A stretch of 35,164 bases of DNA, taken from contig JAFDHL010000006.1 of NCBI GenBank assembly GCA_019308785.1, positions 1 to 35,164 of the forward strand, written 5' to 3'. This DNA is from Deltaproteobacteria bacterium (GTDB taxonomy: Bacteria > Desulfobacterota > DSM-4660 > Desulfatiglandales > Desulfatiglandaceae). Shown here piece after piece: positions 24,458-33,668 of the stretch; the stretch's first letter is position 1; each line of letters starts with the position of its first letter. The notes under the pieces were generated by a model, which saw only the letters and a list, made by a program, of their open reading frames with translations, did not search any database and was not told the origin of the DNA. Made by a program: the position numbers and the translations under genes.

Positions 24458-26776
24458 ATGCGTAAGATAGACGAAAAAATAATTAAGACTCTCGATGACG
24501 CGGCAATGCTCCTGATCCAGACCGAGCCGGATGATATACCCGGACTGGCTAACCTGCATGAATCCCTGGAAACAATTGCAGCCGACGAATCATACCCTGA
24601 GAGTGCCCACGCAAGTATTACCCAGGCTGTTAACGTGGTTGAAGAGATCATCAGGAGGATTGTCCCTGATCCGGATTTGGCAATCAACGAGGTTGGTAAG
24701 CTGATAGAAAAAGCCATGAATGCGGTGGAGGAAAACGGAACGAAGAAGACAGAGAGGCATTCTGAGACGGGAGTTGAAGCGCAGGATGAGGAGTTGGCAA
24801 CAGCTACATCTGGAGAGCAGGAAGACCAGCCATCCGTGGATTCTGCTCCAGAGCAGAAAGATGAGCCGTCTGTAAGTGATTCCCGGACAAACTACATGCC
24901 TGAAGATCCGGATTTTGAGCTGATAGGCGAGTTTATCACCGAAGGCATTGATCTAATCACAGACGCCGAAGAGGCATTGTTATCCCTTGAGAATGACCCG
25001 GATGATAAGGAGGCCGTAGGCACTGTTTTTCGCGCCTTTCACACCATCAAGGGGACTTCTGCCTTTATGGAGCTTTCTATCATATCAGAAATGGGCCATC
25101 ACGCAGAGACTCTTTTAAGTCGTGTCCGTGACGGCGAAATACATTACACCGGCGGGTATGCCGATCTGGCTCTCCGTTCTCTTGACATGCTCAAGGAACT
25201 TATTGAATCCGTTGAGCCGGCCCTAAGTGGTGAGCCTCTATATAAGCCCGAAAGCTACGATGAGCTAATGCGCCTTCTGGAAAATCCGGAAAAGGCCGGG
25301 ATCTCTGAAGAATCCGGCGAAGCAGACATGCCTCGAATCGGAGATATTCTGGTAGCCCAGGGCAAAGTTGATCGGGAGAGTGTGGAAGAAGCCATAGACT
25401 CGCCCCGACTTGGTGACATTCTGGTTGCCGAGGGTAAGGTTGACAGGGATGAAGTGGAGGAAGCCGCAGCCGCTCATCCTGATATGCCGATCGGTAAGGC
25501 CATTGTGGAATCAAAGGCTGCATCCGTAAAGGACGTTGGCCAGGCACTTCGAACACAACGGCAAATGAAGGAAGGGAAAAAGGCGGTAGAAGCATCAATT
25601 CGTGTGGGTATCGAACGGTTAGACCGTTTGGTTGATATGGTGGGAGAATTGGTGATTGGCCACTCGATGGTGGCACAGGACGAGATAGTCAATAATGGAA
25701 ACCATGAACTTTTAAAAAAGGTTAGCCATACAAGCAAGATTGTCCGTGAAATTCAAGATATGAGTATGTCCATAAGGATGGTTCCGCTCAAAGCGACTTT
25801 CCAGAAAATGACCCGGTTAGTGAGGGACCTGGCCCGTAACATTGGCAAAAACGTCAATTTTGTCATCGAAGGCGAAGACACGGAGATTGACCGGAACATG
25901 GCAGATGCCATTAAAGATCCCCTTGTTCATATGGTTCGCAATGCAGTGGACCATGGCATAGAACTTCCCGAGATCAGGGAAAAAACCGGCAAGCCCAGAG
26001 ATGGGATGATACAATTATCTGCATACCACTCTGCCGGCAGCGTAGTGGTAGAGATAGAGGACGACGGTAAAGGCATCGACCGTGAGGTGATCATTAACAA
26101 GGCCTTAGAAAAAGGACTTATCAGCGATGGAAACACGCTCAGCGATCGGGAGGTGTTCAACCTTTTATTCGAACCAGGATTCTCCACTGCCAAGACAGTC
26201 ACTGACGTATCAGGCCGTGGTGTGGGGATGGACGTTGTGAAGAAAAACATCGAAGCCCTGCGCGGACAGACCGAAATCCAGTCCGTACCGGGAAAGGGAA
26301 GCGTTTTTCGGATGAAGCTTCCCCTGACTCTTGCGATTATTGATGGAATGGTTGCTCGTGTGGGTAGTGAAACATATGTTATTCCTATGCTTTCGATTGT
26401 AACTTCCATCAAGCCCGATCCAAAAGACCTTTCGACCGTACTCAATCGAGGTGAGATGCTATCCCTGCAGGCAAAACTCATTCCGTTGTTTCGATTGGCT
26501 GATCTCTACCAAATTGAAGGCGCCGAACGAAACCCGGATGAGATGCTTGTAGTGGTGATTGAAGACAATGGGAATCAGGCTGGTCTGATTATTGATGAGC
26601 TGATCGGAAGGCAGCAGGTTGTTATCAAGACATTGGGGGAGACAATGCAGAATATAGACGGAGTTTCGGGAAGTGCTATCATGCCGAATGGTCGTGTAGG
26701 TCTAATTTTAGATGTAGGCGGTGTTGTGAAGTTTGCAACTGCGGGGAATGGCAAAGGGATAGAGGCCAGGCCATGA
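24458..26776 (+). CDS. cheA: Chemotaxis histidine kinase CheA with linker repeats
   Basis: 772 residues. Domains in order: an N-terminal helical region (about 1-95) without a phospho-His motif; a charged low-complexity linker (about 95-145); the Hpt domain (about 150-255) with phospho-accepting His195 in FRAFHTIKGTSAF; a segment of three imperfect repeats of the form GDILVAxGKVDRxxVEEA (about 290-370) resembling those in type II secretion ATPase N-termini; dimerisation helices (RVGIERLDRLVDMVGELVIG); the ATPase with HMVRNAVDHGIE, DDGKGID and GRGVGMDVV; and a CheW-like domain ending near GLILDVGGVVKF. No CheY-binding P2 domain is apparent, so the repeats occupy its usual place. ATG 24458 has GGAAGGA eight bases upstream; GTG at 24428 is the alternative. 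Phosphorylates CheY and CheB. Confidence 0.95.
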   Translation: MRKIDEKIIKTLDDAAMLLIQTEPDDIPGLANLHESLETIAADESYPESAHASITQAVNVVEEIIRRIVPDPDLAINEVGKLIEKAMNAVEENGTKKTERHSETGVEAQDEELATATSGEQEDQPSVDSAPEQKDEPSVSDSRTNYMPEDPDFELIGEFITEGIDLITDAEEALLSLENDPDDKEAVGTVFRAFHTIKGTSAFMELSIISEMGHHAETLLSRVRDGEIHYTGGYADLALRSLDMLKELIESVEPALSGEPLYKPESYDELMRLLENPEKAGISEESGEADMPRIGDILVAQGKVDRESVEEAIDSPRLGDILVAEGKVDRDEVEEAAAAHPDMPIGKAIVESKAASVKDVGQALRTQRQMKEGKKAVEASIRVGIERLDRLVDMVGELVIGHSMVAQDEIVNNGNHELLKKVSHTSKIVREIQDMSMSIRMVPLKATFQKMTRLVRDLARNIGKNVNFVIEGEDTEIDRNMADAIKDPLVHMVRNAVDHGIELPEIREKTGKPRDGMIQLSAYHSAGSVVVEIEDDGKGIDREVIINKALEKGLISDGNTLSDREVFNLLFEPGFSTAKTVTDVSGRGVGMDVVKKNIEALRGQTEIQSVPGKGSVFRMKLPLTLAIIDGMVARVGSETYVIPMLSIVTSIKPDPKDLSTVLNRGEMLSLQAKLIPLFRLADLYQIEGAERNPDEMLVVVIEDNGNQAGLIIDELIGRQQVVIKTLGETMQNIDGVSGSAIMPNGRVGLILDVGGVVKFATAGNGKGIEARP

Positions 26777-27591
26777 ATTCAATGTCAATTGAGCTGAACG
26801 AAAAGCAGTTCAATAAGGTTAGTCAATTAGTATATCAGTTCTCTGGGATCAATCTGAAAGCCGGTAAAGAGGCACTGGTCAGGGCCCGCCTCATGAAGCG
26901 ACTGCGAGCACTGAAAATGCGAAGCTTTGAGGAGTACATGAGTCACATCGAGAATGATGAAGGAAGCCGGGAACTTGGCCTTATGATCGATGTGATGACA
27001 ACCAATAAGACAAACTTTTTCCGCGAGGTGGAACATTTCAACTATCTACGTGACAAGATACTGCCGGAACTGAGGAAGCCACGGATGAAATTTTGGAGTG
27101 CCGCCTGTTCTTCCGGTGAGGAGCCTTTCTCACTGGCAATTCTGCTAAGGGATGAAATACCAAAAATAGAATCCAGGGACGTGAAGATCCTGGCCACTGA
27201 TATATCGACAACAATGCTTGGAAGGGCATGCGAGGCCGTTTACAAAGAAGAAACGCTCCGGGACGTTCCGGAGTTGCTTTTGCGGAAATACTTCATAAAG
27301 AATCGAAAAGAGCAGCCGCCCACCTACCGGGTAAAAGACAGCGTCAGGCAAATGATTAAATTTGCGTGGCTGAACCTGATGTTGGACACATGGCCGATGA
27401 AGGGCCTCTTCGACGTAATTTTTTGCCGCAATGTGATGATTTACTTTGATAAGCCCACCCAGCAGAAGCTGATCAACCGTTTCTGGCATTTTCTGGAACC
27501 GGGTGGCCATCTTTTTGTCGGCCATTCAGAGAGCCTGTCGTCTATATCACACAAGTTTAAATATGTGCGGCCTGCCACGTACAGGAAATGA
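26773..27591 (+). CDS. cheR: Chemotaxis methyltransferase CheR
   Basis: 272 residues. N-terminal helical domain (VSQLVYQFSGINLKAGKEAL), then the SAM-dependent methyltransferase domain with MTTNKTNFFREVEHFNYLRD, WSAACSSGEEPFSLAILL (SAM-binding), ATDISTTMLGRA, and VIFCRNVMIYFD. Methylates receptor glutamates. Overlaps cheA by four bases, so the two are translationally coupled. No TPR or receptor-tethering extension is seen. Confidence 0.95.
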   Translation: MNSMSIELNEKQFNKVSQLVYQFSGINLKAGKEALVRARLMKRLRALKMRSFEEYMSHIENDEGSRELGLMIDVMTTNKTNFFREVEHFNYLRDKILPELRKPRMKFWSAACSSGEEPFSLAILLRDEIPKIESRDVKILATDISTTMLGRACEAVYKEETLRDVPELLLRKYFIKNRKEQPPTYRVKDSVRQMIKFAWLNLMLDTWPMKGLFDVIFCRNVMIYFDKPTQQKLINRFWHFLEPGGHLFVGHSESLSSISHKFKYVRPATYRK

Positions 27592-27817
27592 ATAGGTCTA
27601 AGGTGATCGAATAAATTGTATTAGCTCAATAAATTCTGGTATTCCCCTCACCCTAACCCTCTCCCCCCAGGGGAGAGGGGATTAATCGGGTGAAATCACT
27701 AATAAAATTCCCTCCCCCTTGAAGGGGGAGGGTCGGGGTGGGGGTGAAAGCCCCAGGTTAACGAAATAAACAAACCCACCATCTCGTGATAGCAATTCGA
27801 CTGGATAAAAGGAAAAA
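27592..27817. repeat. CCCTCACCCTAACCCTC-type repeat between cheR and cheD
   Basis: 27643-27685 reads CCCCTCACCCTAACCCTC then CTCCCC and GGGGAGAGG, forming a hairpin. It is roughly mirrored by CCCTCCCCCTTGAAGGGGGA and GGGTCGGGGTGGGGGTG at 27710-27746. The whole unit is an imperfect inverted repeat of a common dispersed type. No promoter seen before cheD. Confidence 0.7.
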
Positions 27818-28291
27818 ATGAAACACATCGTTACTGTGGGTGATATGAAGGCTGGTCAGAATGGGGGCATGCTCGTGACGCATGCTTTAGGCAGTTGTCT
27901 TGGTCTGATGGTCTATGATCCGGTCGAAAAAGTGGGAGGACTGTTGCATGCCATGTTACCATTGTCCAAGATTAACCCGCAGAAGGCTGAAACTAATCCT
28001 TTCATGTTTGTGGACACAGGGGTTCCTGAGTTGTTCAAAAAATTATATGATATGGGGGGACAGAAAAAAAGATTGGTGGTCAAGGCTGCAGGCTGCGGCT
28101 CCCCCCTGGGTAAGAATGAAATGTTCAAAATAGGTGATAGAAACTACACGATACTGAAAAAAATTCTTTGGAAAAATGGCATCCTCCTAAAAGCCGAGGA
28201 CGTCGGTGGTGCGATAAGCCGCACGGTTAATTTGGACCTTGCAACGGGCCGGGTGATAGTCAGCAGTAAAGGAGAGAAGAGGGAGCTGTGA
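27818..28291 (+). CDS. cheD: Chemoreceptor glutamine deamidase CheD
   Basis: 157 residues. The catalytic residues fall at Thr21, Cys27 and His44 (THALGSCLGLMVYDP, then GGLLHAMLP), the same positions as in the well-studied Thermotoga CheD. It converts receptor Gln to Glu and can partner CheC-type phosphatases; here the nearby phosphatase is CheX. The conserved RLVVKAAGCGSPL segment is present. The end overlaps the following HDOD gene by four bases. Confidence 0.93.
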   Translation: MKHIVTVGDMKAGQNGGMLVTHALGSCLGLMVYDPVEKVGGLLHAMLPLSKINPQKAETNPFMFVDTGVPELFKKLYDMGGQKKRLVVKAAGCGSPLGKNEMFKIGDRNYTILKKILWKNGILLKAEDVGGAISRTVNLDLATGRVIVSSKGEKREL

Positions 28292-29129
28292 CACATACGG
28301 AATTACCAAATAATATAATGAGAAGGGTGAAATTGTTTCCCAGTATGTCTGGGACGGCAGCAAGAGTGTTGAAGCTGCTTGATGATCCGGATACCTCCAT
28401 CTCTGGAATTGGAGAAATATTGCGATACGATCCGGGTCTAACAGCCAATATTCTGAAACTGACAAATTCGGCATATTTTGGGTTTCCCTCTCAGATAGGC
28501 TCAGTTAAACAGGCCGTGTTATCCACTTAGTGATGGCTTCTTGCGTGAATGCCATAATGGATGAACAGGTTCTGGGCTACGATTTGCCTCCGGGTGAACT
28601 CTGGAGGCATTCGATTGCAGTATCGGTTGCCGCGGAAGGCCTGGTAAAGAAACTAAAAATTCCCCCAGCCGAGGAGATCTTTACGGCAGCCCTGCTTCAC
28701 GATGTAGGAAAGTTGGTTTTGGGCGATTTTGTAAAAGAAGAGTTGAAAGAAATTGAGAGCATAGCATTAGAAGGAATACCTTTTCAAGTGGCAGAGCAAA
28801 AGGTGTTAGGGACAGACCATGCTGAAATCGGGGCTGAAATATTGAAAAGGTGGTCGTTCCCACCAGAAGTTGTCAATGCAGTTCGCTGGCACCACGACCC
28901 TGATTCCGCCGACGAAACAAGCACGCTGGTAGATATTGTCCATGTGGCTAATGTACTCTGCCTCATGATCGGCATCGGCGTGGGGCGAGAAGGACTCCAT
29001 TATGAGCCATCGCCTCTGGCAACAAAGCGGTTAGGGCTTAAGACCAAACAGCTTGAACTGGTTGCCAGCCAGACGTTGGGATGGTTGAATGAGTTGCTTG
29101 ATGTTTTTGAATCGGACAAAAACAGTTGA
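28288..29129 (+). pseudogene. HDOD-domain protein split by an internal frameshifting deletion
   Basis: HDOD proteins are HD-GYP-like signalling proteins without the full catalytic set, often found near che genes. The first part (80 codons from GTG 28288) carries LFPSMSGTAARVLKLL and TNSAYFGFPSQIGSVKQAV, then stops at 28528-28530. The second part (open to 29129) continues the same domain with VIHLVMASCVNAIMDE, LWRHSIAVSVAAEGL, AALLHDVGKLVLGDF and VRWHHDPDSAD. The expected few residues between KQAV and RVIHLV (usually like LLLGT) are missing. The junction contains GGCCGTGTT, readable as the end of one half or the start of the other, so loss of about 22 bases between two direct GGCCGTGTT copies would explain it. 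The second half could still be made from GTG 28530 or ATG 28533. Assembly error is the alternative. Confidence 0.8.
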
Positions 29130-29150
29130 TAGGAATTTCCTTTTTTAATA

Positions 29151-29191
29151 GCGGCGTAGCCGCGTTTCATAAAATCGCGAAGCGATTTTAT
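29151..29191. other. Two adjacent hairpins before cheY
   Basis: GCGGC-GTA-GCCGC (29151-29163) is followed by ATAAAATCGC-GAA-GCGATTTTAT (29169-29191), a perfect 10-base stem. The second ends about 15 bases before the cheY ATG, next to its ribosome site (AAGAGG), so it could influence cheY translation or mRNA processing. It may equally be a REP-type repeat. Confidence 0.6.
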
Positions 29192-29205
29192 AAGAGGTAA
29201 TTAGA

Positions 29206-29595
29206 ATGGCAATCAATATCCTTATTGTTGACGATAGTTCTGTCATGCGGGCTATGATTTTAAAAACCATGCGTATGAGCGGCCTTCCAATCGGAGAGAC
29301 CTATCAGGCAGCCAACGGTCAAGAAGGACTTGATGCCCTTGAGCAGCACTGGATAGACCTGGCAATTGTGGATATTAACATGCCGGTCATGAACGGGGAA
29401 GAGATGATTGATCGCATGCAGGAGAATCCGGATACCAAAGACATCCCAATAGTCGTTATATCTACCGAAGGAAGTGAGACGCGCATTGAACGCTTACAGG
29501 GGAAGGGTGCCAGTTTCATCCAGAAACCTTTTACCCCGGAGATCATCCGCGATACAATAATGGCGATCACAGGAATAGGAGAGAGTGATGAATGA
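29206..29595 (+). CDS. cheY: Chemotaxis response regulator CheY
   Basis: 129-residue single receiver domain. Acidic pocket Asp9/Asp10, phospho-acceptor Asp56 (AIVDINMPVMNG), Thr87 (VVISTEG), Phe104 at the aromatic switch position and Lys107 (QKPF). These are the full set needed for phosphorylation. FliM here has the CheY-binding peptide. Followed with an 8-base overlap by cheX, the likely phosphatase. The aromatic switch residue is Phe rather than Tyr, a common variation. Confidence 0.93.
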   Translation: MAINILIVDDSSVMRAMILKTMRMSGLPIGETYQAANGQEGLDALEQHWIDLAIVDINMPVMNGEEMIDRMQENPDTKDIPIVVISTEGSETRIERLQGKGASFIQKPFTPEIIRDTIMAITGIGESDE

Positions 29596-30073
29596 GCAAG
29601 TTAAAGAGATATTATCTCGTGTGGCTGTAGAGACTTTAGAGCAATTAGCCTTTATATTTTCTTCCCCGGAAGATGGGCCGGGTGAAATCGAATATGATTC
29701 CCTAATGGCAGCAAGCGTTTCGTTTGCAGGGCCCTTTGCTGGGGGCCTTGTCATGACAGTTTCACCTCAAGTTGTCTTTGAGCTGGCAGCGAACATGCTC
29801 GGAGTTGATAATGAAGAAACCACATTGGATCAACAATATGATGCACTAAAGGAGTCCATGAACGTTATCTGTGGCAACTTATTACCTGCCATCACCGGAA
29901 AGCAGGCCGTCTTTAACATTGGTTCGCCGGAAATCATTACAGGAGGTGAAGCGATAAAAGAAGCCACAGAAAAATACAATGGCCGCTCGCCCACATCCAT
30001 GGTGAGACTGGACATCGATGGTGAACAATGTGTCCTTTTTTTATTTGGGGATATCCGGATTACAGGGGAATAG
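29588..30073 (+). CDS. cheX: CheY-P phosphatase CheX
   Basis: 161 residues of the CheX/CheC-like family. The active-site E-x2-N motif is Glu89/Asn92 in LKESMNVICGNLLPAI, and the preceding strand SVSFAGPFAGGLVMTVSPQV fits the family fold. A single such motif (not two as in CheC) favours CheX. ATG at 29588 overlaps the cheY end; GTG 29585 is an alternative. Removes phosphate from CheY. No CheZ or CheC is seen in the window. Confidence 0.87.
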   Translation: MNEQVKEILSRVAVETLEQLAFIFSSPEDGPGEIEYDSLMAASVSFAGPFAGGLVMTVSPQVVFELAANMLGVDNEETTLDQQYDALKESMNVICGNLLPAITGKQAVFNIGSPEIITGGEAIKEATEKYNGRSPTSMVRLDIDGEQCVLFLFGDIRITGE

Positions 30074-31414
<1,341 letters not shown>

Positions 31415-31455
31415 GACGGGAAAGGATCGGGGAGGTAGGCAAAAAACTGCACTAA

Positions 31456-31545
31456 GGTGCCGACAATCCATCCCCTTTCAAGGGGATGTAAAGTTGCCTT
31501 ATGAATACTAAAAGCCCAGGCCTTTAGGGCGGGGAGCATTCCTTC
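31456..31545. other. IS200/IS605 right-end-like sequence without transposase
   Basis: ATCCCCTT-TC-AAGGGGAT (31470-31487) is a perfect hairpin. It is followed by AAAGCCCAGGCC-TTTA-GGGCGGGGAGCATTCC (about 31510-31542), strongly reminiscent of right ends of IS200/IS605-family and TnpB-carrying elements. No tnpA or tnpB is nearby, so this would be a scar or MITE derivative. Recognition is by eye only. Confidence 0.4.
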
Positions 31546-31565
31546 TCAATAAGTTGAGATGGAAA

Positions 31566-31644
31566 GAAACACAGGATCTATCCATGTCATTCCCGCGAGT
31601 TGATATGAAAGGAAACACAGGATCTATCCATGTCATTCCCGCGA
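31566..31644. repeat. 33-base tandem direct repeat
   Basis: The sequence beginning GAAACACAGGATCTATCC and ending TTCCCGCGA occurs exactly at 31566-31598 and 31612-31644 (period 46). Only the second copy continues into the full GTCATTCCCGCG-AAGGCGGGAATCCAG half-element. The first may be an abortive or duplicated end. Confidence 0.8.
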
Positions 31645-32012
31645 AGGCGGGAATCCAGACCCTTTAGCCATGAATGGGGAAAAACAATTTTATGTATATT
31701 TATTAGCAAGCAAGCGTAATGGGACGTTGTACATTGGGGTAACCTCAGACCTGGTAAAAAGACTATGGCAGCATAAAAATAAAATGGTCGAAGGCTTTAC
31801 AGAAAAATACAATGTGAACAGACTTGTGTATTATGAAACGCATGCTAATGCAGAAAACGCAATCACCAGAGAAAAACAAATGAAGAAATGGCGAAGAGCC
31901 TGGAAGATACGATTGATAGAGGAGAAGAACCCCTATTGGAAAGATATGACGATATCAGAATTTAAACTGGATTCCCCCCCCCCTGCTTGGGGACAGGCTT
32001 CGCGGGAATGAC
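31632..32012 (+). mobile_element. Repeat-bounded unit carrying a GIY-YIG gene
   Basis: The outer ends GTCATTCCCGCGA (31632-31644) and TCGCGGGAATGAC (32000-32012) are a perfect 13-base inverted repeat. Just inside, GGAATCCAG (31650-31658) and CTGGATTCC (31967-31975) are also exact complements. The gene between them (31670-32011) takes its last codons and TGA stop from the right end. Gene-less units of the same architecture occur elsewhere in the window (23211-23334, 30235-30347). Mobility is an inference; no target duplication was established. Confidence 0.55.
31670..32011 (+). CDS. GIY-YIG nuclease domain protein
   Basis: 113 residues of the small stand-alone GIY-YIG family (YhbQ/UPF0213-like). 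Motif residues are present: Y-V-Y at 8-10, Y-I-G at 21-23, Arg31 and His35 (LVKRLWQH), and Glu68 (ITREKQMKKW), the set used for metal-dependent DNA cleavage in the superfamily. The last 14 or so residues (from DSPPPAW) are translated repeat end. It is unrelated to flagella and interrupts the cheB-flgK spacing. No good ribosome site is seen before the ATG, so expression is uncertain. Host role unknown; a part in spreading the flanking repeat is possible. Confidence 0.85.
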   Translation: MNGEKQFYVYLLASKRNGTLYIGVTSDLVKRLWQHKNKMVEGFTEKYNVNRLVYYETHANAENAITREKQMKKWRRAWKIRLIEEKNPYWKDMTISEFKLDSPPPAWGQASRE

Positions 32013-32161
32013 GGTTGAAATGCTGGAATGAAAGTTAAGAGCTTGCCCCCACAAAGGCGGGGGCCTGTCCCCGCGAAGGCGGGGATGTTGCAAAACCTCT
32101 TTTGACACAAATTCTTGAGGTAGTCATTTAAACAAGATAGTAAAAGAACGGGTGACCAATT
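32013..32161. repeat. Short GC hairpins before flgK
   Basis: CCCCCACAAAGGCGGGGG (32046-32063) and CCCCGCGAAGGCGGGG (32069-32084) are two adjacent hairpins related to the ATTCCCGC family. The remaining AT-rich leader before flgK has no sigma-54 or sigma-28 match I can defend. Confidence 0.6.
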
Positions 32162-33553
32162 ATGACGGGTATCTATGGAGTAATACTAAACTCAGGAAGG
32201 GGAGCACTCCTCGCGCAGCAGAAGGCGATCGAGATTACCGGCCACAATATTGCCAATGTGAATACCCCCGGCTATTCACGCCAGAGGGTGAATCTGGCGG
32301 CAAATGATCCCCTCTATTCCGGGATAGGCCTGATGGGCGGTGGCGTAAGGGCCACGGAGATTCAAAGAATTTACGACCGTTTTTTAGGGCTTCAAATTAA
32401 TAATGAGAATCAGAATTTAGGAAGATGGGAGGCCCGGAAAGGTGCCCTTGAAAGAGTTGAAATAATTTTCGACGAGTCCTCGGGGTACGGATTGAATCAG
32501 GCTATGAGTGAGTTCTGGAATGCCTGGCAGGATCTGGCCAATAACCCCTCCGGCCATGTGGAGCGAGTGACCCTCCTGGCCAAAAGTGAGACCATGGCAA
32601 CCACCTTCAATAATATGTACTCGAACCTCGAACAGGTTCAGAAAGACATAGATACCAGTATAAGGGGAACAGTTGAGGAAATTAACCTGATTGCCCAGCA
32701 GGTTGCTGATCTGAATCAGAAAATTGTCGAGGTTGAAGTGAACGGTCAAAATGCTAATGACTATAGAGACAGCCGGGATTTGTTATTGAGGGAACTTTCT
32801 TCAATGATAGATATTAACACATTTGAAAACAATGACGGAAGTGTAACTGTTTCGGTGGGTAGTGGAAAACCATTGGTGGAAAGTATTTTTGCCTGGAGTT
32901 TATCCACCGAAACCAATGCCTCAGGCCTTCAGGATATTGTATGGGTCGATAGTGACGGAAACACCACGGATATTACCAATGATATCTCGGGTGGGAAGTT
33001 GAAGGGGTGGATCGAGGCAAGGGATGTCGCTATTCCGGATTATCTGGACAGGCTGGATGACCTGGCTGCAAATATAATAAGTGAAGTGAACGCGCTTCAC
33101 TCAAATGGTTTTGGACTGGATGGCTCTACAGGAAACGATGTTTTCACCGGGACATCGGCTTCTGATATGGCGGTTAATCAACTTATTGCTGATGACGTAA
33201 ATCTGATCGCTGCTGCCGGAAGCGCCGGCGGGGTCCCGGGGGACAACAGTAATGCCATAGCCATTGCTAACCTGCAAAACGATCTTTTAATGGGTGGCAA
33301 TACCGCAACCTTTGACGATTATTTTAATTCCATTGTTAGTGATGTAGGAAGTGGGGTGCAGAATGCTACTGTGAATTTTAGCCATCAATACTCGATGGTT
33401 GAACACTTAGATAATTACCGGGAATCGATTTCAGGTGTCTCTCTTGATGAGGAAATGGTCAACCTGGTCAAATATCAACATGCCTATAATGCGGCTGCCA
33501 AGTTGATCAGCCTGGTGGATGAGTTGCTGAATACGGTAATCAGCATGGTATAA
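32162..33553 (+). CDS. flgK: Flagellar hook-associated protein FlgK (HAP1)
   Basis: 463 residues. N-terminal signature GRGALLAQQKAIEITGHNIA and NVNTPGYSRQRVNLA; helical D1 region (FDESSGYGLNQAMSEFWNAW and QDLANNPSGHVERVTLLA); C-terminal VSLDEEMVNLVKYQHAYNAA with LISLVDELLNTVISMV. First hook-filament junction protein, exported with FlgN. Somewhat short for the family, with a compact surface domain, but both termini are intact and the frame is continuous. Confidence 0.94.
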   Translation: MTGIYGVILNSGRGALLAQQKAIEITGHNIANVNTPGYSRQRVNLAANDPLYSGIGLMGGGVRATEIQRIYDRFLGLQINNENQNLGRWEARKGALERVEIIFDESSGYGLNQAMSEFWNAWQDLANNPSGHVERVTLLAKSETMATTFNNMYSNLEQVQKDIDTSIRGTVEEINLIAQQVADLNQKIVEVEVNGQNANDYRDSRDLLLRELSSMIDINTFENNDGSVTVSVGSGKPLVESIFAWSLSTETNASGLQDIVWVDSDGNTTDITNDISGGKLKGWIEARDVAIPDYLDRLDDLAANIISEVNALHSNGFGLDGSTGNDVFTGTSASDMAVNQLIADDVNLIAAAGSAGGVPGDNSNAIAIANLQNDLLMGGNTATFDDYFNSIVSDVGSGVQNATVNFSHQYSMVEHLDNYRESISGVSLDEEMVNLVKYQHAYNAAAKLISLVDELLNTVISMV

Positions 33554-33668
33554 AGGCAGGCCGATGGCTGGGATGCTGGATTCTGGATACTTGATACTGG
33601 ATAAAAAATCGGATGCTGGTTACTGGATTCTGTATGGCGACCTGGTTTCTGGATTTTAGTGAATTAGG
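33554..33668. repeat. CTGGATACTGG-type repeats after flgK
   Basis: Copies of GGATGCTGGATTCTGGATAC (33571-33590) and GGATGCTGGTTACTGG (33611-33626) occur here. Their reverse complement reappears at 33916-33944 (CCAGTATCCAGCATCCAGTA and on), so inverted copies bracket the small broken gene at 33669-33907. Confidence 0.7.

Noticed and set aside
31455-31470. GCCGACAA as a sigma-28 -10 element
   Set aside because: No TAAA-type -35 element at the right distance, and no gene starts suitably downstream.
31566-32084. CRISPR-like array from the repeated CCCGCGAAGGCGGG units
   Set aside because: Spacing is irregular, units are palindromic halves of a dispersed intergenic repeat, and there are no cas genes.
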